Positions 37,101-49,956 are shown, numbered from the stretch's first letter. The stretch is DNA of 64,000 bases from Todiramphus chloris collaris (GCA_025345505.1 JANVCC010000064.1:631838-695837); one strand, 5' to 3'. The notes: a model not told the origin generated them from the sequence alone. A program made the numbers and translations.

Positions 37101-39839
37101 AGACATAATTCTCATTGCAATGTTCTCCCTCTGCTAGAACTTACAGAAACCTGCACCTCTCTTCCTTGGGGGTGAAAAGGAGGGTTTTTTGTCTCTTCCA
37201 TCAGAGTCTTTGTCCTGCTTTTGCACTTTGGTGAGGGATCAGACCTCTCCTCTCCCTGCTCTGGGTTACAGAAATGCAAATGAAACAAGCAGGACACATC
37301 TTCCTTGTCTTGATCTCACATTTGGTTCCTCCTTCCTGCCTTTCCCTGAATTTCCTTAACAGAAGGAATGAATATTTCATTACATTCCTTCTGGCATCAA
37401 CTTCTCTTGCAAGTCACCACAAAAGCCTGGCAAAAATAGAGAAGATGAATGCAAAGTACTGTGCATGCACCATATTAATCCCATAACTTTCAGACCACCC
37501 AACAATACAGAAAACAGGCTTGACACTTGCTGGTGGTTTTACCTTTCTTATCTGTTTTGGGGTCCTTTTGCCTGATACAGGCTCTTTTGTGGTCAGTGGG
37601 TGACCCTGAGCTTTGACAGAGCTGGGATATCATGGTGGCTCCCCATAGTTTTGTAGAGACCATGCCCAGGCCATATTCAGCAGCCTCTGGAGTGGGTGCC
37701 TGAACCAAGCTAAGAAAGGAGGAGAGAACTTTGGAAAGGCTTCCCATCTGCAGCTTCAGTAATGCATCCAGGTTAATGTGTTCAGATCCAGACATACAGG
37801 TCAGCCCTTTGGCATCATTTTTGGTAGTGATGGGTCTTGGATTTCACCCTGTTGCAATCCCACCCAGATCTCAGGTTAAACACATGAGCAGGGAAGGGGC
37901 AGAGGTGCCAACACTGCTCCCAGGCTGGTCCCAGGTGGTCTGTGTAGAATCCAGCTCGACAAACATTGCAAAGGAACCAGGATTTAATGAAGCCTTGACC
38001 ACCTTCCAGCCCCCCACAAGACCTCCTACACGTGAGCCCACCATGAACCCACCATGATCAGTCTTTAGCCTCCTTGACCTGTCTTAACCCTATTCCCCTC
38101 TCAGTGCAAAGAGGGGGAAAGAGTTTGACTTGCAAATGTTGTTTCAGTTCCTCATTAAGAGTTGAGCACTTTGAGCAGTGTTGTGTTTCACCGGGGTTTC
38201 TCCATCACCCACCTCCACCTCCATTATCTCCTGCATCACTCTTGAACCCAAAGAGGTGCCACCTGCCCGGTTTGGGGGATGCAGTGGAGAATTCTGGATT
38301 GCAACGTATGTCATGGACACATTCCCTTCAGTGACTTGCCAGGACCTTGATCTCCAAAGATCCAGGTCAAACATCCCCATCCCTACCTGCCAGCTGCTGT
38401 GGTACCTCAGTCTTGACATGTTACCCATTTATGGGCTTTTTCAGGGGCAGAAATCCACACCCTGTGTGGAGTAACCAGACAAAGGGGTTTTTTTAAAAAC
38501 CTTTTATGTGTGTGGCATCTTTTTTTGGGGGTTTTTTTTTTTTTATATCCCCCACAAAACTTTGTCAGAAAGTGGTAATTTTGTCACAACTGAAACCAGT
38601 TGCAGGAAAGGGCTTTTAAATGAGCTTCCTGTTTCAAAAAGAAAAAAAAAAAAACCAAAACCTTTTAGAATGTCCTGAAATTGTCAAAAACATCCTGTTT
38701 TGACATTCAAAGAAAATTTGTCTTTTGGTTGGCAAGGGTTTGTTAAAAAATACTAATTTTCTGAAAGAATGGAAAAAACCCCAAACACCTTCATGCTTCA
38801 AAGATCTGGGTGAGTCCAATTCTGAGCTTGGGCTTTTTGATTCCTGGGTGTTGAATGGTGCCTGCTCGCTTTAGGAAGCGACAAGGTGTTTGGTGTCTCA
38901 AAATACAGAAACAAAACCCCATCACAGCCGGGTCACTTGTGTGGGTGACCCTCTGGTGCTGCCAGGATCCAGGTTTATGGAACAAAAATCCAGTAATAAC
39001 AGCTTGTGCTACCTGCAGGTCCCAGTTAGCGACAGGATAGTGCTTTAGCCCTGGAAATCAGTGCAATTCTGCTTTTTAGGAAAGAAGAGAAGAGTGGGGA
39101 AGAGCAGGTTTCAGGAGCTTGGCTGTGTGTTTGCTGTACCTAATGCTGCCAGTGCTTTCCCTCCTGGGAGCTGCTTATCACCCTGAATCCATCTCTGGGA
39201 TGTGCAAGACCGTAAGTGCCTTCGGCTCAATGTGAAGCTGCCAAGTTTTTACACCCACCTTAAATCTGGGTGCTCATGACACTCATTTCTGAGCCTGGAT
39301 GTCAGCAATGTGGTCCCAAGGCTGCCAAGCCTGAGGGGTTTGCAGCCATCCATGAGATTTGGACCAAGCCACAGGAGTGAAAGCATCAGAAGGAGCCAAG
39401 CAAAGTTCAGGTCAGGTCAAAGCAAAGAGAATTGGTTGCTATGTGTCAAAATTAATTTGTTTTCTGAAGTTAACAAATGGTTCTTTTGACTTTCAAGAGG
39501 AGTTTTTTTGGTATAGGAGTAAACCCTGCTGTGCTGGCTCCATTTTTAAGACCAAAATATCCTTGAAAAGTAGAAAAAAAACAACCCGCACCCAGCACCC
39601 AAACATCCTTTTGGAAAATGGCAATATGAAGCATGGATTGTCTGGACCTTTTCTTTTTTAACCAGATTTTGTCAGAACTGTAGGTTCAATCTGAGCTGGT
39701 GAATAGTTTCCTTCCTTACCCCTCCAAATCTGTTGTATTTTAGTAAATTGAAAAAGAGCAAACCCTTTACAGAGCAAACCCTAAAGCACCATCCCTGCAA
39801 GGTTTGAATATGGCACTTTTGAGAGCTTTGGTGGTAAAA
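31167..39839. other. Gene-free unique sequence with AT-rich motif blocks
   Basis: No gene or transposon is recognised. AT-rich blocks with paired homeodomain cores lie near 32690-32775 (TTTTAATTAAAACTCATTAG), 34620-34690 (TCATTAGCTGGTAATTATAT) and 36795-36890. The 211-codon frame at 34689-35324 opens with TTG, overlaps an open minus frame and has no domain. An octamer word ATGCAAAT lies at 37274-37281. T runs occur near 35979 and 38527. Confidence 0.5.
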
Positions 39840-39940
39840 TAGGATGCCAACGGCTAATGAATTTAATGATTTATAAGCCCTGACATACTAAATTCATTAA
39901 GGAACAGCGGACAAAATGCAAATCTAAGACCAGGGAAGGA
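39840..39940. promoter_or_regulatory. AT-rich block with POU octamer, possible conserved element
   Basis: GCTAATGAATTTAATGATTT, ACTAAATTCATTAAGG and a perfect octamer ATGCAAAT (39916-39923) lie together. AATGAATTTA and TAAATTCATT form an approximate inverted pair. The texture resembles conserved developmental enhancers; conservation itself is untested. Confidence 0.25.
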
Positions 39941-42003
39941 GAACACATCACTAACTGGATTTCAGATGATAAATATCTAACTTCACATGTGATGAAAAAG
40001 CAAAGCTATGAAAGGTGTCTGCAGCCACAAAACAAAGTCTATTAAGCCTACTTGTTCTGGATAGTATTGAACAAAGCTCAGGAGAAAAATTGGATAAAAT
40101 AAATGCTTTTGATTTTCTAATGTGTTTTGAGCCAAGGCCAAGGGCTCAGATGGTTTTCCTAAGAATTACGCTCAGTTGTGTGCAGGGAAATAGCTCTTTA
40201 CACCAGAACAAACTCTGGAGCTGGTGAAATGCATCCCAGCTGTGGGCTGTTGAATTCAGATGTCACTTTGGTCTTAGCAAAGCCTTCCTCCTTCGCAGAC
40301 ACAAACGGGTTTGATCTTCCCGGTGCTTAGTATTAAGCAACAGCCCAAAAAGTGTGGGCTGGGTACTTCATAGAACCCTAAGTCCTCTCTGTCTTAGAGA
40401 TGCTGCTATAACTTACAGGGCTGTGCAACCTGGGAGCATCTACCTGTACTGTAGTTGACTGGGAGGATGCTGCAGCACAAGTGCAAGGATGCTGTAGGAA
40501 AATGGGGCAAAAGCAGCTGATTTTGGGTGCCCTGGAGACATGAGCCCTTGAGGGGTACCAGCTTTGATGCAGTGGGCTCAGCAACATTGCACCTCTCCGA
40601 GTCTCATCTCTTCCATGTTCTCCTTTTGAAGCTTTTTTCTTCCCTCTCATTTCTTCTTTCTTTTTTTTTTTTTCCTGACCTCCTGGGCCAAACCCTTTTG
40701 CCAACATGTTTCCTGTTTGCAAATGAGAGTAAAAAAGGAGATTTGGGGGAAAGGAGCGATCATATGGACAATTCTGGGCCGCCGATAAAGGGCTGGGGGG
40801 GTGCTGGCAGCTCTGTCAAACCGCGGCTGATGGTTTTGTGATGTGGGCTGTGTAATGTCCCATCTGGGAGAGAGCCGAGTCCAAACTCACCCACTCACAT
40901 ATTTTCCAGAGATGTGTTACTGCACATATGTTCAGAGGACAGGAGGAACCTGTTAAAGAGATAACCCCACCGCATCCCAGTGCCATCCTCCTCTGAGGTC
41001 TGCTCTGCTTGCAGGATCCTTCTGCTGCTCGCAGCCCCCTTGGCCCAGGAGATGGACAAGTCTTGCCAGAAGAAGAAAAGGGAAAGTGCTTGCTGGCATC
41101 TGGCGGTGGTTAACACCACGTCAAAGCGCTGACGCTGCTCGAGATCAGCCGTGTAGTGTGAGCAACAGGGTGATGTGAGGGCTCCACACTGGGTGCAGCA
41201 AGTGGGTCCCTGTGGCAGGTTGTCAAGGGGGTGGCAATGCCATCCAGCAGCTGTTTGCGTGCTGGTTCTTGGCACCAAGGGCTGGATCTTTCCAGATTTT
41301 ATACCTGTATCCTTGAGAAAATGACATATGGGAAAGAAGAAAAGCTGTAAGGTAGGGATGCCCCACCTCTAGAAGTCTGTCAGTGATCTCAGCACACTGT
41401 GATGAGGCTGAATAAATCCAGGCTATTATTAATTATCTCCTGGAGTAACATCTCTCAGGTCTGGACTAAAACCCCCTGACCATAAATGTTGTCCAAGCAG
41501 AGCAAGAAACAACATGTATTCCCCTGAAGCCTCAGTTTTCTTGAGATCCTCAGCTGAGATTGGTAAATCCTGATTTCCAATAGCCTTTTTTTCCCTACAT
41601 CCCTCCAGTCCAGTGATGTAGCAACTACCCCAGGACATGAAAACAGGCCAAAACTATTTAAAGGCTCTAAGTAAGAGGAGGGAAAGCATGACACAGCTTG
41701 TGTCTACCAACAGATATTTTATAAGCTTTATGAGTTTAGGAGATTCAGGAGGTTTATGTCCAGAGCTGAACTTTTCAGTCGACCCAAAATTTTCCTTTTA
41801 GAAAAGCTGAGTGTCCAGCAAGGCAGAAAAAATGCAGTGGGTGCTTCAGCATGTGGATCACACGTGGTGCTGTAACCAGATTCCGCCCCAGGCTGTGGGT
41901 CATTGAGGTGGTGGCACCTGCCTTGGTACTATCCAAGAACCATCACCCAACATCTCCTCGATACAGAACATGGGGATGGCTTGGAAATGGCCCTTGCCCA
42001 GTC

Positions 42004-42028
42004 TTGGGGTTGGGGGGGGATGGGGAGG
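42004..42028 (+). other. G-quadruplex candidate
   Basis: GGGG, a run of 8 G, GGGG and GG are separated by one to three bases. The long run can supply two columns, so a quadruplex is possible. Confidence 0.4.
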
Positions 42029-43904
42029 CAAGTGCGTGCTGCTGGATAGTCCAGATGGAGCTGGGAAACAAGGGCTTGGCAAGCGGTTTTATCACCTCTA
42101 CTCATCTCAGGGGCTGGCTGCCAGACTGCTCAAAGGTCAGGGAATTAGAGATGGATGTTCGAGGAGTATCGTTTGCGTCTCTCACTGTGTTGTTATGGAA
42201 AAATGTTCTTATTCATCCATTTCATTTTACACCAGGGTATAGCCTGGCTGGCCTGAAGTTGGCAGTGACCTCTTTGTGAAACGCCAAGACTCTTTTGCAC
42301 ACATGCAATAAAATAAATCACTTGAGCTTGTTGCCTTGCAACTTACTCTCTCTCCCACCTCAGCACCAGGAGGCTGGAGTCAAAAAGCCATTGCAATGGG
42401 GTCCTCAACCTGTAAGCCGTTGGCTGTGCATGGTTTTTGTGTCTCCAAGGCCAGTGATTTTATAGATTCTTTGCTAGAAACCATTAGAAGCTCCCCCTGT
42501 GCTCTTCCCTTTCTCTTCATTGATGTTAAATCACCCCAAGGTGATCTTTGCACACAGAGGATGTGTGCAGGATGCAGGTAACATAAAAGGCAGGAGGTTG
42601 TTTGGGCAAGAGGCTTGGACTAAGCTCCAAGCCAACAGCTTTAAGAACATATTTACACTGCAGGCCAAGCTTAAAGAGGATAATGTCAGGCACCTTCCAA
42701 GCCTGGCTGCTCCCTCCCACATTGAGCATCCATCAGGGAGCTCAGGGAGGGACCAGGGCTCCACAGATTCCAGCTCCATGAGTTAAACTGTGCTGACTAC
42801 CAGTGACAGATCATGTCTGTCCTTGGGAGATGCTGTTAATGACTGGCTTTAATCAATCAGCAAAGGAGCAAATTCCTCATGGGCACTGGCAATAGGCACT
42901 TGGATACCCTGGTATTACGTGGTCGTCATAGAGAACAACACCTAATTTTCCTGAAATCATTCTTTTTGATCACAATAGCTTCAAGGGTACAATAATACAG
43001 GTCCAGAGATGAGGAGCTGGGGAGCTGAGTCCCATCTGTGCTATTGTAGACAAACCCACTACGTACCAAATTTATCATGGTCCACACATCCAGGTTGGAC
43101 TAAAACCTTAAAGCTCCTGATTTCCCATGTCAGGGACAGATACTTATCCATTTTTCCATGACAACACAAATGAGCTGCTCTGGGAGTCTCTTTCCCTTCA
43201 CATACCACTCAAAAGCTCCCTGACCCACACCTGTGTTAACCCAGTTCACCAGGGGCTTAGCCCCATCCCATCCACCTTTGCACCAGCATCCAAAAGGCCA
43301 ACAACTCCAATAACTCTTTGGCTTTGCTTTGCAAATCCATCAGTCTTTCCTTTCTGTAGCACCGTTCCAAACATCCAGCCTCAGCTATTTCTGGCTTGCT
43401 GGAAGAGGAGCAAGAGCACCCGTTAATAAAAGGGTTTCAATGCTTTTTCAACAGCATCAATACGAGTTAGCAGAACATTTTTCACATCTTGTGCTGCAGA
43501 GAGCAGGGACCTTCTGCAGAGGAAGGCAGTGTCCTCGGATGTGCAGATGTTTCTGGGGCTCTCTGCTATGCTAATAGTGCATGAAAGCAGCTCATTAGCA
43601 TGCAGCGGGTGACTGGAAATCTAGGGCTTGTTCACTTTGTCCCCTTTTAATAGGCAGATATCTGGTTTGTGAGCTGGCATTAGGCTTTCTTTGCACGCGC
43701 CTTGAATATGTGCAGAAACGTGCTCATGCAGGCTTTGATGTCTTGCGATATTTAACATCATCTGTTTTCCGATCGACTCCTCTCCTTGAGCTCAGGATTT
43801 CACTTGGGGAAAACTTCTGCCTGATGCCTCCATTTTCTTCCAACTTTGGGAAACATCTGGGGAGTTTAACACGTGCTCAGGAGGGCAGCACGCTATTAAT
43901 TGGA

Positions 43905-44000
43905 CATTAAGTGGTGGGCCATGTCTGAGGCCATTGCACATTGTATTAATTACTGAGAGGCTAATAACAACCTTCTGCCCCTGGTATTTATAGAATAATA
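43905..44000. promoter_or_regulatory. Homeodomain-motif-rich block, possible conserved element
   Basis: CTATTAATTGGACATTAAGT, TGTATTAATTACTGAGAGGC and GGCTAATAACAAC lie within 75 bp. No repeat or ORF explains the block. The enhancer reading is from motif density only. Confidence 0.2.
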
Positions 44001-44234
44001 AAATCTGTCCATGACACTGGCCTCACATCTGGTGAAACTGGCAAACACATTTTCATTTACCTCCCTTTCTCGAATGTGCTAATAGCTTTCAGATTTCCAG
44101 GGGGACAACGGGAGATCTTAGAGTCTTACGGACACATTGCTAATGGCTGAGGGCTGAAGGCAGAGCTGAGATTTGCACTTCAAACAGGACCAAAGCCTTT
44201 GCCCAGGGTGGCTCTGGGATAGAAAGCTGGGACT

Positions 44235-44393
44235 TTGGTGTCCTTAGCTGTTTACAAACAAACCAGCTCTGATTTTGAAACTTTTCACAAAATGAAAACA
44301 TCCCTGCAAGCATCAGTAGTTGTGGCACCCGTGGGAGGGATACCGAGCACCAAGTCTGCAGGTGCTGGGAGTGGTGGTCTGGGTCTCTATGAA
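44235..44393 (+). other. Open frame ending at a perfect donor-like site (unsupported exon)
   Basis: A frame opening at 44235 runs through VVAPVGGIPSTKSAGAGSGG and reaches ATGAA|GTAAGTAT, an excellent splice-donor consensus at 44394. An AACCAG acceptor-like word near 44266 is weak, with a poor pyrimidine tract. No protein family is recognised. Confidence 0.08.
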
Positions 44394-45049
44394 GTAAGTA
44401 TCACCCTTTTCTTCTGTAAGGAAGGTTTGGGAGGAGAAATGCTTTCAGGAAGGGCTGAAAGAGGATGCTGACCTATTTAAGAGAGAGCGGTACCAGGCTC
44501 AGCCTTGTAACAGGACTTTGCTCTAACCTGTGAAGGCTGAGAAGCAGAATAGACCATGTTGTCATCCAGGGGTTGAAGGATGTTGCCCCTCATGAGGAAG
44601 GAAACAGGGCCAGCGCAGGCTACTGATCTTGAGCATCTTGTCTGCTCCAAAACAGAGACTGGAGAAGGACCTGTAGTGGGGAAACTCAACCTACCCCTTC
44701 CCATTCTTGAAATCAGTTGTTGGTGGTCTCCTGGAGTGTATTTCTGGCTTGAGCAACTTTGAAATCTCACCTTAAAGTGACTGCTGAAGCACTTCTCCCA
44801 CATCTATCAATTGCTTTCCATCTGTGTTGATTTTTAAAGGGTCTTAGCAAATCCCAAAGACTTGGGCATTTCTGTGCCAGTGGGAGACTGAGGAAAATTG
44901 CTCCAGGGATGTTTAGGTGGTATCCTTAACCTGAATGAGTAAGGATTACTTATGAGAAGGTAGGCACAGGGAATAGAATGTGATCAGGTCAAATATTACA
45001 GACTGCCTGGACCAGCTTTCTCTTGATGTTGGTGCTATCACCCGCAGTG

Positions 45050-45568
45050 CTGGGCCAGCTCGGGAGTGCTCAGCACAGCAGAGACAGGGACCTGGTGGAG
45101 CGGGGCCAGAGGAGCCCCAGCAATGCTGGGAGGGCTGGAGCCCCTCTGCTGGGAGCCAGGCTGGGAGAGCTGGGGGGGTTCAGCCTGCAGAGGAGAAGGC
45201 TCCCCAAGGGGACACCTTCTGGGGGCCTTGCAGGACTCCAAGGGGCCTGGCAGAAAGATGGGGACAGACTCTTGAGCAGGGCCTGTTGGGACAGGCCAAG
45301 GGGGGCTGGTTTGAAATGAAAAGAGGGAGATTTTGAGCAGAGAGAAGGAGAAATTGTTGGTGCTGAGGGTGGGGAGAGCCTGTGCCAGGCTGCCCCGAGA
45401 GGTGGTGGCTGCCCCATCCCTGGCACCATTGCAGGGGAGGTTGCCCGGGGCTCTGAGCACCCTGCTCTAGCTGCAGATGGCCCTGCTCCCTGCAGGGGGG
45501 GTTGGATTAGATGACCTTGAATGGTCCCTTCCCACCCAAACCAGCCTTTGATTCTATGATTCTATCAT
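45050..45568 (+). mobile_element. CR1 LINE 3' fragment (long copy)
   Basis: The CR1 3' region is present in order: 'AGGGCTGGAGCCCCTCTGCT', 'CAGCCTGCAGAGGAGAAGGC', 'GGTTTGAAATGAAAAGAGGG', 'TGTGCCAGGCTGCCCCGAGA', 'GACCTTGAATGGTCCCTTCC', ending in TTGATTCTATGATTCTATCA. It is 5'-truncated with no coding part. From 45327 to about 45498 it is nearly identical to the CR1 at 55106, marking both as the same subfamily. Confidence 0.93.
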
Positions 45569-46806
45569 GTGGAAGCCCCAGGGAAATGAAAATCCATGAG
45601 GCAGTGCATTGTTCGCTGCAGTTTGCTGTTATAGTTGCATTCCTCCAGAGCAATCTTGCTGGTTCAGAGAGCCTAAGCTGCTATCTCCAGGCCCAGGCTC
45701 CCAAATAACCTGAAAGGAATGGGATTGGAGGAGAGCCAGGCAATTACTGGACATTTGCTCATACCTCTGCAAGGACTTAGCTGTTCAAAGGGGTGCTCTT
45801 CTCTAAAGCTTTTGGAGAAAACCTACTGTGGGATCTCTTTTATGTACTTGTAGGAGCAGCAGGGAAATAGGTTAAGGATGGGGAGCTCATAAACAGGCAG
45901 CAGAAGTCCTCCTTACCCAGGAGGCCGCTAATAATGTCCGATCTGTCCAAGCTGCTCCACACACAGAGCTGTGAGGACGCATCCTGCCGTCTTCCCCCCT
46001 CTCCTCCTTCAAACAACTGCTGTTCTCCGAGATAGAGCCCCGGTTTGTCTTCGTTACAGCTCCGCACGAGCCTCACTCGCATGGAGGAAGTTATATCACC
46101 CTCCAGGAATTGCTCGGCAGAGGCGATGCGCTGAAGGTATGTGCCGCTCCTCATCGTCTTTGGCCGCGGGCCAGAGTCCCCCTCAGCCACGCTATCAAAG
46201 ACTCTCTGTCTTATCACCAGTGGGAGGGCATGATGTCATTCAGACACCAAAGCAGGAGCCACGGGAAAACCAAGCGTTTCTGTGAGCCTCTCGTCTCTCA
46301 GTCAAAATCCAGCAGCAAAGGCTTCCCATGGCCCAGCATAGGGTCTTATTATTGGAGAAGTGGCCAGAAATAGCCTCCGTGATGCTGCTTGCAAGCACAA
46401 AGGTCACTGTGATGGGATGATCCTCGGCACCAGTGAAGGGAAATGGCTTCCAACGAGAGCCTTCGGTCCTGGGTTTCCCATGGGACAGCATGTGCTGCGG
46501 TCAATCTTGCTTCAAGCCTTGAGTGATCAGCTGGAAGAAGTGGAGAAAAGCTTTACGTTGCAAAGGGAAGTGTCCAAATTGAGTGAAAAAAGCCCTCTGA
46601 AAATGTAGCACCATCCAATGATGTCAGAAGGCTGCATGGTGACTCTTCTCCCTTGGGCCTTGGCCTGATGAAAACTTCATTTTGTCTCAAAGGAAGCTCA
46701 TGAGCTTGAAGACCACCAAGGAAGACCATGGTGTTCTGTAGAAGGTGACCAACTTCTTGACTACTGGAATGATGTATTTTTGGGGATACCAAAACATCTC
46801 CACATT
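45569..46806. other. Gene-free unique sequence
   Basis: No gene or repeat is recognised between the two CR1 pieces. Minus-strand frames of 125-129 codons overlap open plus frames and carry no motif. Confidence 0.55.
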
Positions 46807-46860
46807 GGTTGGACTCAATGATCTTAAAGGTCTTTTTCAACCCGAACATTTCTATGATTT
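46807..46860 (+). mobile_element. CR1 LINE 3' tail fragment (old)
   Basis: GGTTGGACTCAATGATCTTA, AAGGTCTTTTTCAACCCGAA and CATTTCTATGATTT match the terminal 55 bp of CR1 with many substitutions. Upstream sequence is too diverged to call. Confidence 0.75.
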
Positions 46861-47284
46861 TATTTTCTGGCCACGTCCAAGTATACAACATATTCATGCC
46901 CCATCTCTTAGTGAGCATCAGGATGAGGTTCATGTGGGGCATCGGGGAACACTTTACACTAATGTTGGTCCTTTGAGGCTTCCTGTCTAAAATCCTCTTT
47001 CATCTGATCCCCTCCCTGATGCCTTTCCCCCCACACATACTTGTCACCACTTCTTCTCCCAGCTCTGGAGACATCTGCTTTGCCCGTGTCCTCTAGAAAT
47101 GCCGAGGGGAGGGCGAGCTCGTCGGGAGAAATGTCACAGTTCTCGCTGCCTTTAAACAATAACTTCTGAAAACATCTGAAACGGACATAATTCTCCTTTT
47201 CAAGAGCCCTATCTGAGCAGCTCCCCAAATGCTTGGCTCTGGCTTCAAAGTTGGTGTTCGGCTATAAATAAATAGCATTTCATT

Positions 47285-47317
47285 AAAAAAAAAAAAAAAA
47301 GAGAGAGAGAGAGAGAA
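47285..47317 (+). repeat. Poly(A) then (GA)n
   Basis: Sixteen A (47285-47300) run into about eight GA units. An ATAAATAAAT stretch lies just upstream, so it could be an old retrotransposition tail, but no insert body is recognised. Confidence 0.85.
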
Positions 47318-47627
47318 ATTAGCCAAAAAACCTTATACAAGCAGAAGCTTAACCAAAGCCAGATAATGGGGGCAATATGGATTTTTATTTTTATCCACAT
47401 GGGTCCATGTGCTCTTTATCTCCCACTGTAATTTATCCTTATAAATTAGGTTCGTGATATTAAAATAACATTATAGTCTTTACCTACCACAGAGCGTGGC
47501 AGTGGAGTTTCATCAAGTGCTTTGAGATCCTCAGATGAAAGGGACAACGGCCTTGACCGAAGAGCCTATTGCTAATAGTTAAATGCATGCAAGTGCTGCT
47601 GAGTAGGGAGAATGTATTTAAAGATGA

Positions 47628-47649
47628 CCCTTAATTGGCCCTTAATTGG
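47628..47649. repeat. 11-bp tandem duplication with homeodomain core
   Basis: CCCTTAATTGG occurs twice back to back without mismatch. Each unit contains a TTAATTG core, so the duplication doubles a potential NK/homeodomain site inside an AT-rich block (about 47560-47700) that looks like a conserved element. Confidence 0.7.
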
Positions 47650-47884
47650 CAGATTTGTACCCATTAGGCTGTTGCTGGGGAAGGAGAGTCTGCAATTACT
47701 GATAACATCTGTCCTGAAGCTGAGTTTTACTCTCCTTTCCAGAATATGGTCAATCTTGGCATCTGATGGTGTGGGCTTTTTTTCTCCCTGTGCCTTATCA
47801 GTGTGGCACCTTCACCTGAAAGCTTATTCCCACCCCAAGGGCTCACAAGGGTTTGACAAGCTGCACAAACCTTTCTCCACCTCC

Positions 47885-47918
47885 TCTTGTGTCACCTCTT
47901 CTCTTGTGTCACCTCTTC
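47885..47918. repeat. 17-bp tandem duplication
   Basis: TCTTGTGTCACCTCTTC occurs twice in tandem, with a partial third unit (TTTTGT). Confidence 0.8.
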
Positions 47919-49860
47919 TTTTGTACTGTTTAAACGATGCCCATCCAGGATCTTAAATCACTATAGTGTTTACGGAGAATGTTGAAGTACGCACCATCCC
48001 CAAATGATCATCCAGGCTCCTTGGTGGGGAAGTTCCCTCATCCATCTGAGGCAACACTCTTGCCGAAGTGGGTCTGGTCATCTAGCACAAACTTCAGGGC
48101 TTTTAAGAAAAAAACCTCCTGTACCTGTCAGGGTACACAAAACCTAACACTTCTGGGTCAGGAAAAAGCAAAGGGGTTGCAAAATCAAACTCTCGGAGCT
48201 ACAAATGACCACTGACCCTGATCCAGACACTTGAATTTCCCCTCCCTTAGTCTTTTCTGGGAGTCTGGGGCTGTGTTTCCCTCCTGTTCAAGGGGTTTCT
48301 TGACTCACTATCTACTTTTGAGGATGTGGCACCAGCAGCAGCGTTTGTTTTTTCGGCTCCATGCACAAGCTGAATTTTCTGCTGCTTTCTCCAAGCCTAA
48401 ACTTCCTCCAATTTAACATTCCCCAAGACCTTTGATGCAAAGGAGCACTTGTTTCTGATTATTTGCAATATAAACACTTTAGTTTGGGATTCTTCCTTCT
48501 CAGTCATCTATCTGATTTCTTTGTCCATGAAGCACCTTTGACTCTTATTTTTACCCATCAACGTTGTGAATTAAGACTCAAATATAGAATTAATGTTTCA
48601 TTGATGGATTTACACCTCTTGACCCTATTGATTGACCCTGGCGCTTGACTCCATCAATTTCAACAGGGGAGCTGCACATATTTTTCTAGAAATTGCTAGA
48701 AATGCTCACAACATCTTGAGGCAGTTGTGTTATTCCCTGGCAACGTGCAACCCAAGGAGGCAGGAGACCCCCACACCTCACCCTTTCCATCTGGAGATAG
48801 CCTGTATGATGCCATTTGAGCTTCCTGGTTCCAGCTCAGCCTCTAATCTCTTCCAAACCTGGAGAACCCCTGGGGATTTTAACCTTGTCCAGATGCCCAC
48901 ATGAAACACAGCCACCACTTTCTCCCATGTTGGCTTCTAAGGAAAGATATAAGTAGCTCCAAACTGTAAACACAGCTTGGGCTATGAATATCCATATCAC
49001 AGAGATGTGCATGATGTTCTCTAGGAGATAGGCTCTTTGTGAACCTGCCCATCAGCACTGCATGTTCTTCCTGCCTAACCCACGTGCCCTCTTTACTTTT
49101 GTTCCTCTTATTCCCCAAGGTGCAGAGCACTGTGGTACCAGAAAGACTAAGTATGCACTCTGTGGTGTGGTACTCAGAGCAGCATCAAACAGTGTTTTAA
49201 AGAAGAGCCTTGGAGGAAGAGCATCGCTAGACAGTGGGGATTTCCAGTGACTCATATCTGGTACCAGAAATGCTCGAAGATCTTGAGGAAAAGGGAGACA
49301 AAGTGCGTGCTGGTCTGGTTTTTACCTGCAGCCACCTGCTTATCAGATGTGCCTAGGGTAGATTTTTGGTTTTTCTCTGTAAAAAAAGCACTTTTTCTTC
49401 GAGTGCACTGCAGACGTTGTTGCATAACCCCCGTGAGCTGTGCAACATGCCCGGCCAAAAGGGACTGCTGATGTCAAAGCCTTGCTCAGAGCTTTGTCCC
49501 TCTGTAAGCCTCTGCCTCCTGCAGCACCCCAAAGGAGAAACAAAAAAAGGGGCAAAAAGGGCAAAGAAATAGTCTGCATTCCCTCCTCCGCACGGCAAGC
49601 ATTTTTCACCCTCCCCTACCCTCCCCCCCCGAGTCTCCCATTCAGCAAAGAAATTGTGTTTTCTTTACCAGAAAACTACAGTTCCCTCCATTTAATTTAA
49701 TTAGAGCTGCCTTTGACCATGGCCTTCAGACCTGGAAGATGAGTGCCACATGCTGTGCATTGCTCCTAACCCCAGCAGCTCCCCTGCCTCCTCAGGGACT
49801 CCACGCAGGACAGACAGGAGATTAGTGCCTGAGAACGCCTCGGCCAGCCCGAGCGCACGG

Positions 49861-49874
49861 AGATAAGAGATAAC
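49861..49874 (+). promoter_or_regulatory. Paired GATA motifs
   Basis: AGATAAGAGATAAC holds two GATA cores 7 bp apart in the same orientation. It is a candidate site by motif only. Confidence 0.2.
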
Positions 49875-49956
49875 ACTGTGTCTGCCTTGGGTATGTGCCT
49901 GCTTTCCTCTGCTGCCGGAGCTCGGCAGCCGGTTTTTGCTGGACGGCAGTCTGTCA

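Larger units (their letters stand above)
39941..45049. other. Gene-free unique sequence
   Basis: No gene is recognised. The segment holds a G-rich tract (42004-42028), AT-rich blocks at 43560-43625 and 43905-44000 with ATTAATTGG and TATTAATTACT words, and a donor-like GTAAGTAT at about 44394. A T-rich run lies near 40661-40672. Confidence 0.5.

Noticed and set aside
31017..41044. 17-mer GCCAAGGGGGCTGCGAG at 31017-31033 and inverted at 41028-41044
   Set aside because: A shared 17-mer is within chance expectation for GC-rich words in 64 kb, and homology does not extend beyond it.
41515..41545. Possible further MIR core (GCCTCAGTTTTCTTGAGAT)
   Set aside because: The match is shorter and diverges right after the core; not distinguishable from chance.
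44980..45460. Overlapping frames of 98-140 codons on both strands
   Set aside because: They lie within the 3' untranslated part of a CR1 element.
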